A DNA stretch of 9,763 nt from Desulfuromonadaceae bacterium GWC2_58_13 (GTDB taxonomy: Bacteria > Desulfobacterota > Desulfuromonadia > Desulfuromonadales > Trichloromonadaceae). The translations under genes and the position numbers were made by a program. The stretch lies in the NCBI GenBank assembly GCA_001825565.1, contig MHXM01000032.1, positions 1-9,763 of the forward strand, in the 5' to 3' direction. Below are positions 6,824-9,763 of this stretch, piece by piece (within the stretch, counting starts at the first letter, position 1; each line of letters starts with the position of its first letter). A model generated the notes under the pieces. That model saw nothing but the letters and a program-made list of their open reading frames with translations, had not been told where the DNA came from and ran no database searches.

Positions 6824-8386
6824 TCAAGCGTCTTTGCCAGGAATGAACCGATCGAGAAGCGGCAGCAACTGCCGGGTCATCTCCTGCAACCTGAGATCGG
6901 CCTGCTCGACGGACTCGTTTTTATCGACCGGGGTGACCAGACGGATCAGGGCGCCGTCGGTGCGCTGCCGGATCAGGGCGTCCCAGAAGGTGAAAAATTT
7001 CATTTCCAACATGCCGGTCAGCTGTCGGCCCCGCTGGGGAAACCAGTAATAAGTCAGTTGCCGGGCATCCCCTTTCGCGATAAAGGCCCGGTTCACCTGA
7101 AGCGCCGGTTCTTCGCCCCGGGAAAGACCGACTTTGACCACACCGGATTCATTGAACGTCCACCCCCCGCCGGGCAAACAGGATGAGGGCGAATGAATCG
7201 ATTCTCCCTTGCTTTGACTTTGGTAATAGGCCAGGTAGAAATTGATGGTCCGTCCCGCGGAGTTGCGGTAATCGATCAGCGCATAGTCGGTGAAATGGAG
7301 GGCATCGACGAACTTCTGTTCCATGGGGACGCTGACCCCCTGCCACTGATTGATTTTCAACGGAAAGGCGGACAGCGATTGCTTGATGGGAATGTCCTCC
7401 CTGAACTCCACCCCCTGAATGAAAAACAACAGCCCGCCCAGGGCCAGAAACATCACCAGAAACCGCGGCTGCCGCCATCCGGCTGCCGCGCCGGGAATCT
7501 CCGTCGACGCTTCCGTTTGCACCTCAAGGGGAACGCCGGAGTCGGTCCCGGCCGAAACGGGTTTTCGCAACAGCCGCATGATCAGCAACAGCACGCCGAG
7601 CGATAACACAAAAATCAGCCAGCCGGTGAAATCATGAAAAAGCCCTTCCGTGGTCCTCCTGCCCATGCTGGGATAGAGCAGGCCGATCAAGGCAATCCGC
7701 ATGCTGTTGGTGACAATGGCCAGGGGAACGGTTGCCGCCACCAGCAAAACCCGGCGCCACAGGGGCGCCCGCAGGTGATGGGCCAGCAGGATGCCGAGCA
7801 CGAACAGGGGGAATACGTAGCGCAGACCGCTGCAGGCGTCGACCACCTGCAACTGGGTAAAACCCAGATCGATGACGTTTCCCTCCCGGTAAGCCGACAT
7901 TCCGAGTATCTGTAAAAGGGCGACGCCGAGTTGCGTCGAAATAAGTTTCAGTTTGAGCGTGAGCTGGTTATAGACCACCGCCGGCGGTGGAAACATGGTC
8001 AGCAGAAACAGCAGTGGAAAAGCGATGACCCTTAACTTGCGCCAGCCCAGACACAGCCAGCATAAGGCCATCGCCAGGCACCAGGCCGAAAGAAACAGCA
8101 GGGTGAATTCCCCTCCCAGTTCCCCGAGCAGGTACAAACCGATACCGATGCCGAGCGGCAGCAGAAATCCCCAGGACGCGGACGCCGGAGTGGCGTTAAG
8201 GCGATCCCGCTTTTCCCGGATGATAAAAAGCGCTACCGGGATGACGAAATATCCGTAGTTGAAATCGTCGCCCTCCCACATGCCGGCAAGTTTTTCCGGC
8301 AACTCCGGAAACAGCAGCCAGAGGAGCGCCAGGCACCCCGCCACCGGCAGCCACTTTGAAAAATTTTCCTTGACGACAACGCCCAT
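6824..8386 (-). CDS. Exosortase fused to a C-terminal EpsI-type domain (XrtD-like architecture)
   Basis: A 520-residue membrane transpeptidase/protease for proteins with a C-terminal PEP-CTERM-like sorting tail. Residues about 12-275 carry eight or more membrane segments and the exosortase active-site residues: Cys185 in VVDACSGLRY, Arg230 in NSMRIALIG and His251 in EGLFHDFTGW. After a polar linker (about 276-303) and another membrane segment (about 309-324) comes an EpsI/DUF3485-type periplasmic domain (about 330-515) with its hallmark IHSPSSCLPGGGW (397-409, Cys403). In many loci EpsI is a separate gene. The fused form matches what I recall for VPLPA-CTERM-specific exosortase D, but XrtA with fused EpsI is also possible, so I give no symbol. 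GAGGA lies 4 nt before the ATG at 8386. A 315-bp structured leader precedes the gene, and it appears to start the operon that continues through the barrel gene. No sorting-tail substrate is visible in the window. Confidence 0.94.
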   Translation of the reverse strand: MGVVVKENFSKWLPVAGCLALLWLLFPELPEKLAGMWEGDDFNYGYFVIPVALFIIREKRDRLNATPASASWGFLLPLGIGIGLYLLGELGGEFTLLFLSAWCLAMALCWLCLGWRKLRVIAFPLLFLLTMFPPPAVVYNQLTLKLKLISTQLGVALLQILGMSAYREGNVIDLGFTQLQVVDACSGLRYVFPLFVLGILLAHHLRAPLWRRVLLVAATVPLAIVTNSMRIALIGLLYPSMGRRTTEGLFHDFTGWLIFVLSLGVLLLIMRLLRKPVSAGTDSGVPLEVQTEASTEIPGAAAGWRQPRFLVMFLALGGLLFFIQGVEFREDIPIKQSLSAFPLKINQWQGVSVPMEQKFVDALHFTDYALIDYRNSAGRTINFYLAYYQSQSKGESIHSPSSCLPGGGWTFNESGVVKVGLSRGEEPALQVNRAFIAKGDARQLTYYWFPQRGRQLTGMLEMKFFTFWDALIRQRTDGALIRLVTPVDKNESVEQADLRLQEMTRQLLPLLDRFIPGKDA

Positions 8387-8395
8387 CGGGTCCTC

Positions 8396-8461
8396 TTTAC
8401 ACCATCACAATTCGAAAAATTCTCCCCCCAACGGAATTCATGGGGATTCGGATCGTGTAAA
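8396..8461 (-). promoter_or_regulatory. Inverted repeat in the leader of the exosortase gene
   Basis: TTTACAC at 8396-8402 and GTGTAAA at 8455-8461 are perfect inverted repeats. Pairing continues imperfectly inward (ATC with GAT at 8404-8406/8451-8453, then AT and C matches). Inside is a second small stem, CCCCA/TGGGG (8427-8431 and 8442-8446). In RNA the outer stem would close directly 5' of the GAGGA ribosome binding site (8391-8395), so it could affect translation of the exosortase. A regulatory role is inference. Confidence 0.35.
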
Positions 8462-8623
8462 CGTTGATGCTTTTGCAAAAAGCATCAAATTAGATGGCTA
8501 AGCAAAAAACGCCAAATGCAAGGCGCGTAATTATCGAGCAATGAGGCGTACTTACGTACGTCGAAGCCGCGAGATGATTGCAGCAACGCAGCAGTTGGCG
8601 AGTTTTTGCGACGCCATCAACGT
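8461..8623. repeat. Long imperfect hairpin element, repetitive extragenic type
   Basis: The outer ends are ACGTTGATG (8461-8469) and CATCAACGT (8615-8623), perfect inverted repeats. Inside, GATGGC-N3-GCAAAAA...GCCAA (from 8493) is mirrored by the complement of 8590-8618 (GATGGC-N3-GCAAAAA...GCCAA). Matching continues inward through AAT-ATC-GC blocks to a central GTACTTACGTAC near 8548-8559. The whole can fold as one hairpin of over 120 nt. I see no coding frame and no target-site duplication. It resembles palindromic intergenic repeats that I recall from Geobacter/Desulfuromonas genomes; this is memory and was not searched. Confidence 0.7.
8464..8488. repeat. 25-nt palindrome (11-bp stem, 3-nt loop)
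   Basis: TTGATGCTTTT, loop GCA, AAAAGCATCAA: a perfect 11-bp inverted repeat. It has no adjacent T-run in either direction, so it is not a standard intrinsic terminator. It lies at the left edge of the longer hairpin element and shares the TTGATG sequence with that element's right end. Confidence 0.75.
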
Positions 8624-8633
8624 TGGGATTCTG

Positions 8634-8650
8634 AAAAACCAAAGGGGTTT
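8634..8650 (-). terminator. Weak intrinsic terminator candidate after the glycosyltransferase gene
   Basis: Read on the minus strand, AAACC, loop CCTTT, GGTTT is followed by more T (GGTTTTTC), 52 nt after the TAG stop at 8702. The stem is only 5 bp, so termination would be partial at best. The hairpin element further downstream may add to it. Confidence 0.3.
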
Positions 8651-8701
8651 CCTCGGCCTCTTTTCGGAGCGGGGCAGCCGACAGCGGTTCGCTCAGAAAT
8701 T

Positions 8702-9448
8702 CTAGGCCGACAAAAATTGCCCGATTTTACGCAAAGGCTTCATGGCGGAAGTCCAGGGGTAAGGGTGCAGGTCGTTGACCCACCATGCCCGGCGGTCCAT
8801 GCTGTTGGCCTTCAGGCGGTTTCGCAGGGACACATTGCTGACCCCCCCGGACCGCATCTTGACCAGGACTTCCGGGATATAAACCGCGCTGATGCGATGT
8901 TTCACCAGGAAACGGAGCATCAGCTCATAATCCGCGGCCGACCCCAGATCCAGGTTGAACCCGCCAAATTTTTCATACAGGGAACGCCGGACAAAAAAAG
9001 TCGGATGCGGGGGCATCCACCCCCAAAAAAAGGCATCGCGGGAATAGGACCCGGATTTCCAACTCCGGATGACTCTGGTCGTATCCACCGGATGTACATA
9101 TTTCAAATCGCCATAACATGAATCGACATTGGGGTCGGAGAAGACCTCGGCAACCCACGAAAGAACCCGGTGGTCGGGATAAAAATCATCCGAATTGAGA
9201 ATGCCGACGACATCCCCAGAGGCCATTGCGATGCCTTTGTTCATGGCATCGTAAATACCCCGATCCGGTTCGGAAACAATTCGAGATAGGTGAGAATAGG
9301 ATGAAAGAATTTCCAGGGTCCGGTCCTTCGACCCGCCATCGACAATAATATGCTCGGCGCGAACCTCCTGGCGCGCCACGCTGTCAAGGGTGTCGCGAAG
9401 AGTGGATTCGCTGAAATACGTAGCCGTAATAATTGAGATATCAGTCAT
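8702..9448 (-). CDS. Family 2 glycosyltransferase (WfgS/WcaA-like)
   Basis: Cytoplasmic GT-A fold sugar transferase of 248 residues, expected to add a sugar to the lipid-linked polymer intermediate. It starts with DISIITATYF (3-12) and has the nucleotide-binding VDGGSKDRT (37-44), EPDRGIYDAMNKGI (60-73), the metal-binding NSDD (85-88), the acceptor-side motif PPHPTFFVRRSLYEKFGGF (146-164) and the acidic AADYELMLRF (171-180) that probably contains the catalytic base. Length and motifs match a complete single-domain enzyme. The frame extends upstream to a GTG at 9508, but the ATG at 9448 has a GGAGG 11 nt before it and starts exactly at the first beta strand, so I choose it. It is the first gene of the locus in the window and is separated from the exosortase gene by a palindromic spacer. 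Donor and acceptor sugars cannot be predicted. Confidence 0.93.
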   Translation of the reverse strand: MTDISIITATYFSESTLRDTLDSVARQEVRAEHIIVDGGSKDRTLEILSSYSHLSRIVSEPDRGIYDAMNKGIAMASGDVVGILNSDDFYPDHRVLSWVAEVFSDPNVDSCYGDLKYVHPVDTTRVIRSWKSGSYSRDAFFWGWMPPHPTFFVRRSLYEKFGGFNLDLGSAADYELMLRFLVKHRISAVYIPEVLVKMRSGGVSNVSLRNRLKANSMDRRAWWVNDLHPYPWTSAMKPLRKIGQFLSA

Positions 9449-9540
9449 TTGCGAACCAGCCTCCAGAAAATGAACTTCTTTGAATGAGCTGGTGCAAACT
9501 TGAGGCACGAACGTTACGTTCAGATTAGAGCGGAGTTATA
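9449..9540 (-). promoter_or_regulatory. Leader of the glycosyltransferase gene with possible -10 box and palindromic operator
   Basis: This stretch holds GGAGG (9464-9460), 11 nt from the ATG. Further up is a perfect 13-bp palindrome, GAACGT-T-ACGTTC (9509-9521), and TATAAC (9540-9535), a five-of-six match to a -10 box. No good -35 lies 16-18 bp before it, so the promoter call is weak. The palindrome would sit just downstream of the transcription start, a usual repressor position. All functions here are inferred. Confidence 0.3.
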
Positions 9541-9590
9541 TTTGGATATAGGTTGGGTTAGCGCGGGGAGTGAATATCGGGAAGGATTAT

Positions 9591-9763
9591 GTGATCCCGA
9601 GATTTATCCGCGTGATCGCGGAATGGGCTAAAGCAAGGAGCAACCGGCGGGTGGAAATCCCGGCAATTATCGAACGGGTGGCGACAGAGACCGCAACCTG
9701 TTGCTTATGCCGGAAACCGATAATAACTCAGGAGCGTGTATTTTCCCTGCCAGCACCGATGGA
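9591..9763 (+). CDS. Possible partial plus-strand gene of unknown function
   Basis: A frame opens after a stop at 9549 and stays open to the right edge. A GTG at 9591 is preceded by GAAGGA 4 nt upstream, a fair ribosome binding site. The 57 visible residues begin as VIPRFIRVIAEWAKARSN and contain a Cys-rich CCLCRKP motif at about residues 38-44, which might bind a metal. I do not recognise a family. Third-position GC looks lower than in the neighbouring genes, and an open frame of about 200 nt can occur by chance in this kind of DNA. If real, it would be divergent from the glycosyltransferase gene and share its upstream region. Confidence 0.25.
   Translation, partial: MIPRFIRVIAEWAKARSNRRVEIPAIIERVATETATCCLCRKPIITQERVFSLPAPM

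Noticed and set aside
8464..8488. Intrinsic terminator
   Set aside because: The stem is perfect, but it contains the T/A runs inside the stem and no T-run follows in either direction.
9490..9515. Sigma-54 promoter before the glycosyltransferase gene
   Set aside because: A TTTGCA could serve as the -12 element, but the bases at -24 read TG rather than the required GG. No other leader in the window has GG-N10-GC in a suitable place.
9667..9763. C-terminal end of a minus-strand gene
   Set aside because: A minus-strand frame is open from the right edge to a TAA at 9667, but only about 31 codons are visible with no recognisable motif, which chance explains easily.

Overview
The window is part of a Gram-negative exopolysaccharide/exosortase (PEP-CTERM-type) locus. 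Every gene recognised with confidence lies on the minus strand, so transcription runs from right to left. In that order the genes are: a family 2 glycosyltransferase (9448-8702), an exosortase with a fused EpsI-type domain (8386-6824), a WecA/MraY-type polyprenyl-phosphate sugar-1-phosphate transferase (6797-5157), a TPR-repeat lipoprotein of the PrsT type (5046-2656), a Wza/EpsD-type polysaccharide export protein with an unusual repeated helical insert (2608-1148), and an outer-membrane beta-barrel protein that runs off the left edge (1148-<1). This gene set and order resemble EPS loci of Desulfuromonadales/Geobacter-like bacteria. The GC-rich coding sequence and a palindromic intergenic element of a kind I associate with that group point the same way. 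The taxonomic placement is inference, made without a database search.

From the exosortase gene to the beta-barrel gene the genes are tightly packed: a TTGA overlap or a 26-nt gap, then gaps of 110 and 47 nt, then a 1-nt TGATG overlap. This suggests one operon. Between the glycosyltransferase and the exosortase gene lies a 315-bp non-coding stretch almost filled by inverted repeats: a leader stem (8396-8461), a 25-nt palindrome (8464-8488) and a long imperfect hairpin element (8493-8618). A second 315-bp stretch at the right end (9449-9763) holds the leader of the glycosyltransferase, a perfect 13-bp palindrome and an open plus-strand frame of unknown nature.

The genes fit together as follows. 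The WecA-like enzyme would load the first sugar phosphate onto undecaprenyl phosphate, and glycosyltransferases such as the family 2 enzyme would extend it. The export protein, probably with the beta-barrel protein, would carry polymer across the outer membrane. The exosortase would process proteins with a C-terminal sorting tail, and the TPR lipoprotein is a regular partner of such systems. No sorting-signal substrate, Wzz/Wzc co-polymerase, flippase or polymerase is in the window; these probably lie outside it.

The most unusual points are the eight perfectly spaced 48-bp (16-residue) repeats inside the export protein, an A10 tract early in the beta-barrel gene that could support slippage, a Shine-Dalgarno that abuts the nominal ATG of the export gene and instead suits a TTG three codons later, and the nested palindromes ahead of the exosortase gene.
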